Of a DNA stretch of 64,000 bases, positions 18,657 to 28,238 are shown piece by piece. Numbering within the stretch: position 1 is the stretch's first letter; every line of letters begins with the position of its first letter. Position numbers and translations under genes: made by a program. The notes beneath the pieces are model-generated. The model was not told where the DNA came from and did no database searches. It was given only the letters and a program-made list of their open reading frames with translations. The DNA comes from Streptomyces mirabilis (GTDB taxonomy: Bacteria > Actinomycetota > Actinomycetes > Streptomycetales > Streptomycetaceae). The stretch lies in NCBI RefSeq assembly GCF_018310535.1, contig NZ_CP074102.1:8184001-8248000 (forward strand), written 5' to 3'.

Positions 18657-19640
18657 TCAGAGCCGGCCCGGCGGCAGCCCCGCGCTCCGGTCGACGGGCA
18701 CGGCCTTCCCCGGGCCCTTGCCATTGCCGTAGCCGTTGCCCGCCAGCGTCGCGCCCACCTCCGCGGCCTTCTGCCGCAGCCAGATGTGGCCCGCGTCCTG
18801 CGCGTGCACCGGGTGCCACCACATCGCCTCCCGCACCGGCACCGCCTCGAAGGGGCAGGGCAGGACACGCACCGCGGCGGATCGGACCGCCTTGCGCGCC
18901 AGGCGCTCCTGGATCATCGCGACCCGACGGGTGCCCTCGACCATGAGGGGCAGCAGCTGGAAGGTCTGCACGGACACCTCCACCTGGGGACTGATCCCTA
19001 TCATGCTGAGCTGGCGGGCCGCCGGGGCGTCGTAAGGACGCTGGTAGACGGCCCAGGGCAGACGCCCCAGCTGGTCCAGGGTGAGTTCGTCACCGACCTC
19101 GGGGTGGTCGTCGGCGACCAGGCACAGCCAGCGGTCCTGGTGGAGGTCGACGGCGGGCAAGCCGTCGATGACGCCGTGCGGCATCAGCAGTCCGTCGACG
19201 GTGCTCAGCACCGTGGCGGTGTTCTCCACGACGGACGGTGCCGGGTGCTGGAAGGTGAGCCGGATGCCGGGCGCCTCCTCGTGCAGGGTGCGAGCGAGTG
19301 CGGCACCGAACACGGCCGCCCCGTAGTCGGAGGCGAGCAGGGTGAACTCGCGGCTCTCCGCGGCCGGGTCGAAGTCGGCCTGGCTGGCGAAGACCCGCTC
19401 CAGCAGGTCGCACGCGGTGGCGCTGCGCTCGCGCAAGGCGGCGCCGAGCGGGGTCAGCTCGTAGGCGTTGCCGGTGCGGGCGAGCAATTCGTCGTCGAAA
19501 TGGCGGCGCAGCCGGGACAGCGCAGCGCTCATGGCGGGCTGGCTGAGGCCGATGCGCTCGCCGGCCCTGGTGACGTTGCGCTCCTCCAGCAGCGCGCGCA
19601 GGGCGAGGACCAGATTGAGGTCGAGTCGGGACAGGTTCAC
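18657..19640 (-). CDS. LysR-family activator of the aromatic operon
   Basis: 327 aa. The N-terminal HTH is LNLVLALRALLEERNVTRAG ... RIGLSQPAMSAALSRLRRHF (residues about 9-52). A periplasmic-binding-like effector domain follows (from about 90) with EFTLLASDYGAAVFG and GRLPWAVYQRPYDAP. It is closest in style to the NodD/PcpR-like branch that binds aromatic effectors. It is divergent from the FAH gene at 19761 across a 120-bp gap containing dyads, the classic LysR arrangement: autorepression plus inducer-dependent activation. The inducer is presumably a pathway intermediate. Confidence 0.9.
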   Translation of the reverse strand: MNLSRLDLNLVLALRALLEERNVTRAGERIGLSQPAMSAALSRLRRHFDDELLARTGNAYELTPLGAALRERSATACDLLERVFASQADFDPAAESREFTLLASDYGAAVFGAALARTLHEEAPGIRLTFQHPAPSVVENTATVLSTVDGLLMPHGVIDGLPAVDLHQDRWLCLVADDHPEVGDELTLDQLGRLPWAVYQRPYDAPAARQLSMIGISPQVEVSVQTFQLLPLMVEGTRRVAMIQERLARKAVRSAAVRVLPCPFEAVPVREAMWWHPVHAQDAGHIWLRQKAAEVGATLAGNGYGNGKGPGKAVPVDRSAGLPPGRL

Positions 19641-19666
19641 CGGGCAATCACCTAACAGCGAGAGTC

Positions 19667-19699
19667 ATCCACGACATGGATATGGCGCATCCACAGGAT
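19667..19699. promoter_or_regulatory. Probable LysR binding region
   Basis: Two nested dyads in the divergent gap: ATCC-N7-GGAT at 19667-19681 and ATCC-N3-GGAT at 19689-19699. They are 27-60 bp upstream of the LysR start. The operon start at 19761 has AGGAGGAA at 19747-19754. Confidence 0.5.
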
Positions 19700-19760
19700 T
19701 AATTTCCGTGATTGGTCGATCGGGGTCACAGTAGACCCCATCCCAGCAGGAGGAAATCTG

Positions 19761-20741
19761 ATGGCAACGCTCGCGCAACCTGCCGGCCCGTTCGTGCTCG
19801 GCACGTTCGCACTTCCGGACGGAGAACCGTTCCCCGGTCTGCTGGCCAGGGGCCGGGTTCTCGACCTGACCACAGCCCTGACCTGGGCGCCGTCCAGCGT
19901 GCGTGCCGTGGTGGAGCGCTGGGAGGAGGCCCTGCCCGTGCTGCACGCCCTGGCGGACGAGCCGGCCCTGGACTGGCGACCGCTGGAGGGCCTGCGGGTG
20001 CACGCCCCGCTGGAGCCGCGCCAGATCTTCCAGTCCGGCGCGAACTACCGGCAGCACGTGATCGACCTGGAGGTCGCCCACCGCTCCCCCGACGACCCGC
20101 GCACGGTCGAGGAGGCGCGCGAGGAGATCGCCGCGGTCATGGACCGCCGGGCCGCCGAGGACCTGCCCTACGTGTTCATCGGTCTGCCGAGCGCGATCAC
20201 CGGCCCGTACGACGATGTCGTCCTGCCCTCCTGGGCCGAACAGCCGGACTGGGAGCTGGAGTTGGCGGCCGTCATTGCCAAGCCTGCCTACCAGGTGACG
20301 GTCGAGGAGGCCCTGCAGTACGTCGCCGGGTACACGATCGCCAACGATCTCACCGACCGTGCCACCGTCTTCCGCCGGGACATGAAGGCCATCGGCACCG
20401 ACTGGCTGCGCAGCAAGAACGCCCCCGGCTTCACCCCGCTGGGCCCGTGGCTCGTTCCGGCCGGGTCCATCGCCGACCCCGGTGACCTGCGGGTCACGCT
20501 CAGGCTGAACGGCGAGATCATGCAGGACGAGTCCACCAAGGACATGCTGTTCGGGGTCGCGCGCCTGGTGTCGTACATCTCCCGGACGGCCCAACTCCTG
20601 CCCGGTGACCTGGTGTTGACCGGCAGCCCGGCCGGAAACGGCATGCACTGGGGACGGTTGCTGCGCGACGGCGACGTGATGGAGGGGTCCATCACGGGTC
20701 TGGGTGCGCAGCGCACCCGATGCGTCGGGGAAGCCTCGTGA
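19761..20741 (+). CDS. Fumarylacetoacetate hydrolase family protein (first copy)
   Basis: 326 aa with AGGAGG upstream. FAH fold signs: IFQSGANYRQHVIDLE (about 93-108), the metal-binding Glu residues in DWELELAAVIAK (about 162-173), NDLTDRATVFRRDMKAIGTD, and PGDLVLTGSPAGNGMHWG near the end. Members hydrolyse or hydrate/decarboxylate oxo-acids made after ring cleavage, using a divalent metal. It opens the nine-gene catabolic operon and overlaps the next gene (GTGA). A second FAH gene at 25076 suggests two consecutive steps or two substrates. Confidence 0.9.
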   Translation: MATLAQPAGPFVLGTFALPDGEPFPGLLARGRVLDLTTALTWAPSSVRAVVERWEEALPVLHALADEPALDWRPLEGLRVHAPLEPRQIFQSGANYRQHVIDLEVAHRSPDDPRTVEEAREEIAAVMDRRAAEDLPYVFIGLPSAITGPYDDVVLPSWAEQPDWELELAAVIAKPAYQVTVEEALQYVAGYTIANDLTDRATVFRRDMKAIGTDWLRSKNAPGFTPLGPWLVPAGSIADPGDLRVTLRLNGEIMQDESTKDMLFGVARLVSYISRTAQLLPGDLVLTGSPAGNGMHWGRLLRDGDVMEGSITGLGAQRTRCVGEAS

Positions 20742-21694
20742 ACCGCCACGACCCCGAGGGCGCGATCGCCGAGGCCGCCAAGGCGTACTCCAACTGGGGG
20801 CGCTGGGGCGAGGACGATGTGCTCGGCACGCTGAACTTCCTCGACGAGGCCAAGCGCCGCGAGGGCGCTGCGCTGGTGCGGCGGGGTGTGAGCTTCTCGC
20901 TCTCGCAGCGGTTCGACATGAATGGCCCGCAGAAGGGCTGGCGTCGGCGGACCAACCCCGTGCACACGATGCTCGACACCGGGACCGACGCGGCCCTGGG
21001 CAACCAGGGCTTCCCGCACGGCATCGGCGGCGCCGACGACGTGATCGCCATGCCGTTGCAGTGCTCCACCCAGTGGGACGGGCTCGGGCACATCTTCGAC
21101 CACGGTTTCGCCTGGAACGGGCGGCGCGCCGACAAGGTCGTCACCTCCGACGGCGACCTCGTCACCGGCATCGAGCACATGGCCCCGTACGTCGCCGGGC
21201 GTGGGGTGCTCCTGGATGTGGGCCAAGTGGTTGGAGCCGACGGCGAGTTGGCGGACGGCTTCGCCGTCACCGCGGAGCACCTGACCGCGACCGCCGAGGC
21301 CCACGGGGTGAGCGTCGGCCGCGGCGACATCGTCCTCGTCCGCACCGGACATCTCGCCCGCGCCCGGCGGGACGGCTGGGGCGACTACGCGGGCGGGCCC
21401 GCGCCCGGCCTGTCGTTCACCACCGCCGGCTGGCTGCACGGCAGCGAGATCGCCGCTATCGCCACCGACACCTGGGGCTTCGAGGTACGGCCCAACGAGT
21501 TCGAGGACGCCTTCCAGCCGCTGCACCAGGTCGTCATCCCCAACATGGGCCTGCTCATAGGCGAGATGTGGGACCTCGACGCCCTCGCCGCGGACTGCGC
21601 GGACGACGGCGTGTACGAGTTCTGGCTCACCGCCGCGCCCCTGCCCATCACCGGAGCCGTCGGCTCCCCGGTCAACCCCATCGCCGTCAAATAG
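20738..21694 (+). CDS. Cyclase family protein (kynurenine-formamidase fold)
   Basis: 318 aa from the GTG overlapping the preceding stop. It shows the longer actinobacterial cyclase-family pattern: LNFLDEAKRREGAALVRRGV, then STQWDGLGHIFDHG (the metal-site region, replacing the HxGTHxD motif of classic members), GRGVLLDVGQV, GDIVLVRTGHLARA and LHQVVIPNMGLLIGE. These metal-dependent enzymes hydrolyse amides, esters or lactones, often enol-lactones in ring-cleavage routes. Its step here is probably a hydrolysis after or beside ring opening. Confidence 0.85.
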   Translation: MNRHDPEGAIAEAAKAYSNWGRWGEDDVLGTLNFLDEAKRREGAALVRRGVSFSLSQRFDMNGPQKGWRRRTNPVHTMLDTGTDAALGNQGFPHGIGGADDVIAMPLQCSTQWDGLGHIFDHGFAWNGRRADKVVTSDGDLVTGIEHMAPYVAGRGVLLDVGQVVGADGELADGFAVTAEHLTATAEAHGVSVGRGDIVLVRTGHLARARRDGWGDYAGGPAPGLSFTTAGWLHGSEIAAIATDTWGFEVRPNEFEDAFQPLHQVVIPNMGLLIGEMWDLDALAADCADDGVYEFWLTAAPLPITGAVGSPVNPIAVK

Positions 21695-21864
21695 CCCGCA
21701 CAGCTGCCGGATGCGCCCCTCCCCGGACAGCAGCGGCGCATCCGGCCCCCACCGCTCCACCCGCTCCGCACCCCCGTCCCCACCCCTGGTCCGCACTCGC
21801 AGCGGGCGAGCCGCAGCCCACGCCGCCCGAAGTCGCGCGGCCCAACCCCGGAGGTATCCCCGAC

Positions 21865-23010
21865 ATGGCTGACAGCCCCACCAGCCCCGCCCGTTCCATC
21901 CTGGTCATCGGCGGCGGCGCCGCAGGCAACGCCATCACCGTCCTGCTGCGCCGTGCCGGCATCGCCGTCGACCTGATCGAGGCCAGGCCCGACTGGAACG
22001 CCACCACCGGCTCCGGCATCACCCTCCAGGGCAACGCCCTGCGGGTCCTGCGCGAACTGGGCGTGTGGGAACAGGTGGAAGCCTCCGGATACGCCTTCGG
22101 CTCGCTGGGCGTGACCGCCCCCGACGGCTCCGTCCTGTTCGTCGCCGAGGACATCCAGACCGGCGGAAAGGACCTGCCCGCCACCATCGGCATGCAGCGC
22201 CCCCAACTGCAGCAGATCCTCATCGACGCGGTCCGCGCCTCCGGCGCCGACGTTCGCCTCGGCATCACCGCCGAAGCGCTGGAGCAGGACGCCGACGGTG
22301 TGTCGGTGCGCTTCAGCGACGGCAGCGAGGGCCGCTACGACCTGGTGATCGGCGCCGACGGACTCAACTCCGCCACCCGCGCCGCGATCGGCATCACGGA
22401 CAAACCCGAGCCGACCGGCATGGCCATCTGGCGCATCGCCGCCCCGCGGCCCGAGAGCGTGACACGCACCGACCTCGCCTACGGCGGCCCCGCCTACATC
22501 GCCGGCTACTGCCCCACCAGCGAGAACACCATCTACGCGTACGTCGTCGAAGCGTGCCGCGACCGCACCTCCATCGACCCGGCCACCTACGCCGACGAGA
22601 TGCGCCGCCTGGCGCAGAGCTACGGCGGGGTCTGGCCGGAGATCACCGAGCACATCACCGACCCGAAGAAGGTCAACTACACCTGGTTCGACCGCCTGCT
22701 GGTCGAGGACTCCTGGCACCGGGGCCGGGTCGTGCTGATCGGCGACGCCGCCCACTGCTGCCCGCCCACCTTGGCCCAGGGCGCGGCGATGTCACTGGAG
22801 GACGCCCTCGTCCTCGCCGAGCTGCTCACCAGCGGACGGGAGTGGGACGACGAGCTGCTCCAGGCCTACTACGACCGCCGCATTCCCCGGGTGCGCGCCG
22901 TCGTCGCGGGGTCCATGCAGATCGGCCAGTGGCAGCTGGACGGTGTGCGCGACGCCGACATGGCCGGGCTGGTCGGCCGCACCATGAACCTCCTCAAGGA
23001 GCGCCCGTGA
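21865..23010 (+). CDS. FAD-dependent aromatic monooxygenase
   Basis: 381 aa from ATG 21865 (GGAGG upstream) after a 170-bp gap. Class A flavoprotein hydroxylase motifs: VIGGGAAGNAITVLLRRAG (FAD ADP site), YDLVIGADGLNSATR (DG motif) and VVLIGDAAHCCPPTLAQG (GD motif). It should use NAD(P)H and O2 to hydroxylate an aromatic ring, preparing a catechol- or hydroquinone-like substrate for the dioxygenase two genes downstream. Overlaps the next gene by GTGA. Confidence 0.92.
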   Translation: MADSPTSPARSILVIGGGAAGNAITVLLRRAGIAVDLIEARPDWNATTGSGITLQGNALRVLRELGVWEQVEASGYAFGSLGVTAPDGSVLFVAEDIQTGGKDLPATIGMQRPQLQQILIDAVRASGADVRLGITAEALEQDADGVSVRFSDGSEGRYDLVIGADGLNSATRAAIGITDKPEPTGMAIWRIAAPRPESVTRTDLAYGGPAYIAGYCPTSENTIYAYVVEACRDRTSIDPATYADEMRRLAQSYGGVWPEITEHITDPKKVNYTWFDRLLVEDSWHRGRVVLIGDAAHCCPPTLAQGAAMSLEDALVLAELLTSGREWDDELLQAYYDRRIPRVRAVVAGSMQIGQWQLDGVRDADMAGLVGRTMNLLKERP

Positions 23011-24011
23011 CCACCACCGCATCCCCGACCATCGACGTCCACGCCCACCTCCTGCTCCCGGAGGTCGAGGAGGCCGTCGCCGGTCATCCCGGTCTCGCCG
23101 AGGCCCGTGCCCTCGACGCGCGCCGCAACGGCCCGGCGGCCCTGGCAGTGAGCGGTCCGATGGTCGGCGCGCGCGTGCCGAAGCTGACGGACGCCGCGGT
23201 GCGCCTGGCGGCCATGGACGCGCAGGGCGTGGACATCCAGCTGGTCAGCCCCTCGCCGTCCCACTACCACTACTGGGCCGAGCCTCAACTGGCCGAGAAG
23301 GTCTGCCGGCTGGCCAACGAGGGCACCGCCGCACACTGCGCGAAGGCTCCCGACCGCCTGCACGGCCTGGGCCTGATCCCGCTCCAGCATCCCGACCTCG
23401 CGGTCGGCCTGCTCGACCACGCTCTGGACCAGGGGCTGAGGGGTGTGGAGATCTCCTCGCACGCGCCCGGCCGCGAACTGTCGGATCCCGCGTACGAACC
23501 CTTCTGGTCCCGTGCTGAGGAGACGGGCTCCCTCCTCTTCCTGCACCCGTTCGGCTGCACCCTCGACGGGCGCCTGGACCAGTGGTATCTGTCCAACACC
23601 GTCGGCCAGCCCACCGAGAACGCGGTCGCCCTCTCCCACCTGATCTTCTCCGGCGTCCTGGACCGTCATCCGAGCCTGAAGCTGGTCGCGGCGCACGGCG
23701 GCGGCTACCTGCCCACCCACATCGGCCGCTCCGACCACGCCTGGCGGGCCCGTCCCGACGCCCGGGGCTGTGTGCGGGAACCGAGCAGCTATCTGAAGCA
23801 GCTGTACTTCGACTCCCTCGTCCACGACCCTCAGGTGCTGCGGGAGCTGCTGCGAGCGGTCGGCCGGGAACGGGTCCTGCTCGGCTCCGACTTCCCCTTC
23901 GACATGGGCACCGACGACCCGCTCGGCGCGCTGCGCGCCGCGGACCTGCCCGACACCGACTTCCACTCCGTCCGCGGCGGAAACGCCGCCGCTCTGCTCA
24001 ACCTCGTCTGA
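23007..24011 (+). CDS. Amidohydrolase family decarboxylase/hydrolase (ACMSD-like)
   Basis: 334 aa from the overlapping GTG. Amidohydrolase-2 metal ligands are IDVHAHLLLP (HxH), LLFLHPFGCTLDG (His), LVAAHGGGYLP (His) and LLGSDFPFDMG (Asp). This family includes aminocarboxymuconate-semialdehyde decarboxylase and other ring-cleavage-product decarboxylases or aromatic decarboxylases. It sits between the hydroxylase and the ring-cleaving enzyme, so non-oxidative decarboxylation is the best guess. Confidence 0.88.
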   Translation: MTTTASPTIDVHAHLLLPEVEEAVAGHPGLAEARALDARRNGPAALAVSGPMVGARVPKLTDAAVRLAAMDAQGVDIQLVSPSPSHYHYWAEPQLAEKVCRLANEGTAAHCAKAPDRLHGLGLIPLQHPDLAVGLLDHALDQGLRGVEISSHAPGRELSDPAYEPFWSRAEETGSLLFLHPFGCTLDGRLDQWYLSNTVGQPTENAVALSHLIFSGVLDRHPSLKLVAAHGGGYLPTHIGRSDHAWRARPDARGCVREPSSYLKQLYFDSLVHDPQVLRELLRAVGRERVLLGSDFPFDMGTDDPLGALRAADLPDTDFHSVRGGNAAALLNLV

Positions 24012-24021
24012 GGAGGACCCC

Positions 24022-24960
24022 ATGAGTAACCGCCTGCTCACCCACCTCCGACACGTCGACCTCGCCGTGCCGGACTACGACAAGCAACTCGACTTCTACG
24101 CCGGCGTCTGGGGCCTGACCAAGGTCGCCGAGGACTCCGGCATCTCCTTCCTTGCCGCCGAGGGCTCCCCCGAGCAGTACGTCGTACGGCTGCGCAAGGC
24201 CGACGAGAAGCGCCTCGACCTCGTCTCCTACGGCGCCGCGAGCCCGGCCGACGTGGACACGCTCGCCGAGCAACTCCTCGCCGGGGGTGTTGAGCTGGTC
24301 ACCCAGCCGGGCAAGGTGGAAACACCCGGCGGCGGTTACGGCTTCCGCTTCTTCGACGTCGACGGCCGCACCATCGAGGTCTCCGCCGACGTCGAGGTGC
24401 GGCAGCACCGCAAGATCGAGGAGAAGGAGTCGATCCCGGTCAAGCTGTCGCACGTCGTCCTCAACTCGCCGGATCTGGACAGGACCAGGGCGTGGTACGA
24501 GGAGCACCTCGGCTTCCGGCTGTCCGACACGCTCGGCCATCCGCGCATCGGCGACGTCATGCACTTCATGCGGATCAGCAACCAGCACCACTCCATGGCC
24601 ATCGCCAAGGGCCCGCACACCTCCCTGCACCACATCTCCTTCGAGATGCGCGGGATCGACGAGTACATGCGCGGCTCCGGCCGTGTCATCCGCTCCGGCG
24701 CCCGCAAGATCTGGGGTCCGGGCCGGCACATGGCGGGCGACAACACCTTCACCTACTTCCTCGACCCGCACGGCAACACCGTCGAGTACACGACGGAGTT
24801 GGAGCTGCTGGACGAGGACACCTGGCACCCGCACGTCTACGACTTCTCCAAGCCCGAGGTCACCGACCAGTGGGGCACGGCCAACCCGATGAACGAACTG
24901 GTCACCAAGGAGTCGTTCAACGACGTCGACCGCGGCGTCTTCGTCGCCCCGCCGGTCTGA
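24022..24960 (+). CDS. Extradiol (catechol 2,3-type) dioxygenase, VOC superfamily
   Basis: 312 aa from ATG 24022 with GAGGAGG upstream. Two tandem VOC modules: HLRHVDLAVPDYDKQLDFYA at the N-terminus and VKLSHVVLNSPDLDRTRAWY from about residue 140. The 2-His-1-Glu iron triad is visible as KLSHVVLN, SLHHISFEM and NTVEYTTELE. Type I extradiol enzymes open a catecholic ring next to the diol. This is the ring-cleavage step expected after the FAD monooxygenase. Confidence 0.9.
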   Translation: MSNRLLTHLRHVDLAVPDYDKQLDFYAGVWGLTKVAEDSGISFLAAEGSPEQYVVRLRKADEKRLDLVSYGAASPADVDTLAEQLLAGGVELVTQPGKVETPGGGYGFRFFDVDGRTIEVSADVEVRQHRKIEEKESIPVKLSHVVLNSPDLDRTRAWYEEHLGFRLSDTLGHPRIGDVMHFMRISNQHHSMAIAKGPHTSLHHISFEMRGIDEYMRGSGRVIRSGARKIWGPGRHMAGDNTFTYFLDPHGNTVEYTTELELLDEDTWHPHVYDFSKPEVTDQWGTANPMNELVTKESFNDVDRGVFVAPPV

Positions 24961-24979
24961 TCGGCGAAGCCCTGAGTCC

Positions 24980-25031
24980 CCGGGGGCGCGGTGACCCTGT
25001 CACTGCCCTGACTCCCCTGCCGCGCCCCCGG
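24980..25031 (+). terminator. Long hairpin inside the aromatic operon
   Basis: CCGGGGGCGCGG pairs perfectly with CCGCGCCCCCGG (12 bp) across a 28-base loop, between the dioxygenase and the second FAH gene. It could terminate part of the transcripts or protect an upstream mRNA segment, splitting the operon 5+4. Confidence 0.5.
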
Positions 25032-25075
25032 CCTTCGTGCCCACCCCTCACGCCGACAGCCGACAGGAAACCGCC

Positions 25076-26047
25076 ATGCGTTTCGCCACGTACGAGTACC
25101 GCAACCGACGCCAGGTGGCCGTCGTCGAAGAGGACGGTACGCTCTACCCCCTTCCCGGCGTCAGCTCGCTGACCGGCCTGCTCGCCGAGGGCGGAGGTCT
25201 GCCCGAACTGCTCGACGCGGGCTCCGCGATGCTCGACGTGCCGGCCGGCCCCCACGTCTCCGATGTACGACTGCTGGCGCCGCTCCAGCCGCCCACCGTG
25301 CGGGACTTCGTCACCTTCGAGGAACACGTCGAGGGCGTACGGCGGTCCGTGGACGGGGCTGCCGGGGTACCGGAGCGGTGGTACGCGGCCCCGACGTTCT
25401 ACTTCGGCAACCCCTACGCGATGTACGGGCCGCACGACGACATCCCCATGCCGCCGGGGTCGAGCGTGTTCGACTTCGAGCTGGAGGTCGCCGCCGTGAT
25501 CGGAAAGGAGGGCCGCGACCTCACCCCCGAGCAGGCCCGCGACCACATCGTCGGTTACACCGTCTTCAACGACTGGTCGGCCCGGGACCTGCAGTCCGCC
25601 GAGATGAAGGTCGGCCTCGGCCCCTGCAAGGGCAAGGACACCGCCACCACGCTGGGTCCGTACCTGGTCACCGCCGACGAGCTGGGGAAGTACCGCGACG
25701 CGGACGGCTTCCTGCGTCTGGCGCTCACTGCCGAGATCAACGGCGAGGTCGTGGGCAAGGATCTGCTGTCCAACATGAGCTGGACCTTCGAGGAGATGGT
25801 CGCCTACGCCTCACGCGGCACCGTTGTCCGCCCCGGCGACGTCCTCGGTTCCGGGACCTGCGGAAACGGCGGCTGCCTGGCCGAGCTGTGGGGTGTACGG
25901 GGTGAGCAGTCCCCGCCTCCCCTGAAGCCCGGCGACACGGTCACCCTCACCGTCGAGGGCATCGGCTCCGTCTCCAACACCGTGGTGGCCGGCCCGGACC
26001 CCATGACCGTTCCCGTCGCCCGACGCCGCACGAGGGAGCGGCCGTGA
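25076..26047 (+). CDS. Fumarylacetoacetate hydrolase family protein (second copy)
   Basis: 323 aa from ATG 25076; the longer frame from 25037 lacks support. FAH motifs: LQPPTVRDFVTFEEHVEGVR, SVFDFELEVAAVIGKEGRDL (ExE metal site), GYTVFNDWSARDLQ and VRPGDVLGSGTCGNGGCLAE. Best match in style is the branch that cleaves acylpyruvates or fumarylpyruvate. It could release the 3-oxo acid that the CoA-transferase later activates. Overlaps the SDR gene by GTGA. Confidence 0.9.
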   Translation: MRFATYEYRNRRQVAVVEEDGTLYPLPGVSSLTGLLAEGGGLPELLDAGSAMLDVPAGPHVSDVRLLAPLQPPTVRDFVTFEEHVEGVRRSVDGAAGVPERWYAAPTFYFGNPYAMYGPHDDIPMPPGSSVFDFELEVAAVIGKEGRDLTPEQARDHIVGYTVFNDWSARDLQSAEMKVGLGPCKGKDTATTLGPYLVTADELGKYRDADGFLRLALTAEINGEVVGKDLLSNMSWTFEEMVAYASRGTVVRPGDVLGSGTCGNGGCLAELWGVRGEQSPPPLKPGDTVTLTVEGIGSVSNTVVAGPDPMTVPVARRRTRERP

Positions 26048-26814
26048 CCGATCTCCATCCCTGGGGGCACCTCCCGGCCGAAGGCTGGGGGAGGCTCCTC
26101 GGCAGGGTCGTCGTGGTCACGGGCGCGGCCGGTGGCCAGGGCGCCGCGGAGGCCGAGGCGCTGACCCGCGAGGGCGCCCGGGTGATCGCCACCGACGTCA
26201 CGGAGTCACCCGGCTGCCGCCGTCTCGACGTCACGAGCGAGAAGGACTGGGCGGAACTCGCCGCCGACCTGCGTGAGGCGTATGGGCAGGTGCACGGCCT
26301 GGTCAACAACGCGGGCGTCACCTGGCGGGCCCGGATCGACGACGTACGCCCCGAGGACATGGCCCGGGTCCACGCGGTCAACGTCACCGGCCCGCTGCTG
26401 GGCATCCAGCACCTGGCCCCGCTGATGCCACCCGGCTCCTCGATCGTGAACGTCGGCTCGTCCGCCGCGCTCACCGGCCACTACCCGGTCGCCTACACGG
26501 CCAGCAAGTGGGCGCTGCGCGGTCTGTCGCGGACCGCCGCCATGGAGCTGGGACCCCGCGGCATCCGCCTGAACACGATCCATCCCGGCTTCATCGAGAC
26601 GCACATGACCGCCTCCGCGGCGCCCGCGTTCCGCGAGGCGAACATCCGGGAGACGCCACTCGGCCGCACCGGCACGGTCGAGGAGGTCGCCCCGCTCGTG
26701 GTCTTCCTCCTGTCCGACGAGTCGTCCTTCATCACCGGCGCCGAGATCCCGGTCGACGGCGGCCTTACGGCGCACGGCGGCGTCAAGTCGATCTCCGACG
26801 CCCTTCACCAGTAG
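26044..26814 (+). CDS. Short-chain dehydrogenase/reductase
   Basis: 256 aa from the overlapping GTG. Rossmann motif VVVTGAAGGQGAAEAEALTR, then LVNNAGV (NNAG), the Ser in NVGSSAALTGHYP and YTASK (catalytic Tyr and Lys), and the C-terminal ITGAEIPVDGGLTAHGG. Classical SDR of the 3-oxoacyl-ACP-reductase-like kind. In this operon it most likely oxidises an alcohol or semialdehyde intermediate with NAD(P)+. Confidence 0.9.
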   Translation: MTDLHPWGHLPAEGWGRLLGRVVVVTGAAGGQGAAEAEALTREGARVIATDVTESPGCRRLDVTSEKDWAELAADLREAYGQVHGLVNNAGVTWRARIDDVRPEDMARVHAVNVTGPLLGIQHLAPLMPPGSSIVNVGSSAALTGHYPVAYTASKWALRGLSRTAAMELGPRGIRLNTIHPGFIETHMTASAAPAFREANIRETPLGRTGTVEEVAPLVVFLLSDESSFITGAEIPVDGGLTAHGGVKSISDALHQ

Positions 26815-26836
26815 CAGCAGAAAGGCCCTCCCACCC

Positions 26837-27592
26837 ATGGACAAGGTCCGCGCGAGCGCGGCCGAGGCGGTCGCCGACATCCCCGACGGCGCGTCACTGG
26901 CCGTCGGCGGCTTCGGACTCAGCGGTGTACCCGAGGCCGCGATCCGGGCCCTGCACGAGCAGGGCGCGACCGGCCTCGAAGTCGTGTCGAACAACTGCGG
27001 CGTCGACGGGCGCGGGCTGGGCGTGCTGCTGGCCGCCGGACGCATCGCCCGGGTGACCGGGTCCTACGTCGGTGAGAACAAGGAGTTCGCCCGCCAGTAC
27101 CTGTCCGGCGAGCTGGAGGTGGAGCTGGTGCCGCAGGGCACCCTCGCCGAACGGCTGCGCGCGGGCGGCGCGGGCATCCCCGCCTTCTACACCCCGGCGG
27201 GCGTGGGAACGCAGGTGGCGCGGGGCGGTCTGCCCTGGCGGTACGCCCCCGACGGCTCGGTCGCCGTCGCCTCCCCTCCCAAGGAGACCCGCGACTTCCA
27301 CGGCCGCCCGCACGTCCTGGAGCACGGCATCACCACCGACTTCGCCCTCGTACGGGCCTGGCGCGGCGACCGCCACGGCAACCTGGTCTTCCGCCGCGCC
27401 GCCGCCAACTTCAACCCCCTCGCCGCGATGGCCGGGCGGACCACCGTCGCCGAGGTCGAAGAGCTGGTCGAGCCCGGTGAGTTGAGCCCCGACGAGGTCC
27501 ACCTGCCGGGCGTCTTCGTCCAGCGGATCGTGGCCCTCGCTCCTGAACAGGCGGCCGACAAGCAGATCGAGAAGAGGACGGTACGACCCTGA
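26837..27592 (+). CDS. scoA: 3-oxoacid CoA-transferase, subunit A
   Basis: 251 aa with AGAAAGG upstream. Subunit A signs: [20 protein letters not shown] (GGFG), [36 protein letters not shown], and a PAGVGT loop. It pairs with subunit B to move CoA from succinyl-CoA (usually) to a 3-oxo acid such as acetoacetate or 3-oxoadipate. That closes the route into central metabolism. Its TGA overlaps the ATG of subunit B (TGATG). Confidence 0.92.
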   Translation: MDKVRASAAEAVADIPDGASLAVGGFGLSGVPEAAIRALHEQGATGLEVVSNNCGVDGRGLGVLLAAGRIARVTGSYVGENKEFARQYLSGELEVELVPQGTLAERLRAGGAGIPAFYTPAGVGTQVARGGLPWRYAPDGSVAVASPPKETRDFHGRPHVLEHGITTDFALVRAWRGDRHGNLVFRRAAANFNPLAAMAGRTTVAEVEELVEPGELSPDEVHLPGVFVQRIVALAPEQAADKQIEKRTVRP

Positions 27593-28227
27593 TGGCCTGG
27601 ACCCGCGACCAGATGGCCGCCCGCGCAGCCGCCGAACTCACCGACGGCTCCTACATCAACCTCGGCATCGGTCTGCCCACCCTCATCCCCGGCCACCTTC
27701 CCCCCGACATCCACGTGGTCCTGCACTCCGAGAACGGCATCCTGGGCACCGGCCCCTACCCGACCGAGGATGAGGTCGACCCGGACCTGATCAACGCCGG
27801 CAAAGAGACCGTCACCGTCCTGCCCGGGGCCTCCTTCTTCGACTCGGCGCTCTCCTTCGGCATGATCCGGGGCGGCCACATCGACACCGCCGTCCTCGGC
27901 GCCATGCAGGTCTCCGCCACCGGCGACCTGGCCAACTGGATGATCCCCGGCAAGATGGTCAAGGGCATGGGCGGCGCCATGGACCTCGTCCAGGGCGCCC
28001 GCCGCGTCATCGTCCTGATGGAACACACCGCCAAGGACGGCACCCCCAAGATCGTCGAGGAGTGCACCCTGCCGCTGACCGGCGAGCGGTGCGTCCACCG
28101 GATCATCACCGACCTCGGCGTCCTCGACGTCACACCGGCCGGCCTCGCGCTCGTCGAGACCGCACCCGGGGTCACCGCCGAGGACATCGCTGCCCGCACC
28201 GAAGCACCTCTGATCCGGAAGCCATGA
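27592..28227 (+). CDS. scoB: 3-oxoacid CoA-transferase, subunit B
   Basis: 211 aa. It contains the catalytic Glu in [10 protein letters not shown] (SENG, about residue 50), which forms the glutamyl-CoA intermediate, and [20 protein letters not shown] and [14 protein letters not shown] typical of subunit B. It is coupled to subunit A by the TGATG overlap and is the last gene of the operon; a strong terminator follows 12 bp later. Whether the acceptor is acetoacetate or 3-oxoadipate cannot be settled from sequence. Confidence 0.92.
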   Translation: MAWTRDQMAARAAAELTDGSYINLGIGLPTLIPGHLPPDIHVVLHSENGILGTGPYPTEDEVDPDLINAGKETVTVLPGASFFDSALSFGMIRGGHIDTAVLGAMQVSATGDLANWMIPGKMVKGMGGAMDLVQGARRVIVLMEHTAKDGTPKIVEECTLPLTGERCVHRIITDLGVLDVTPAGLALVETAPGVTAEDIAARTEAPLIRKP

Positions 28228-28238
28228 ACCATGGACAC

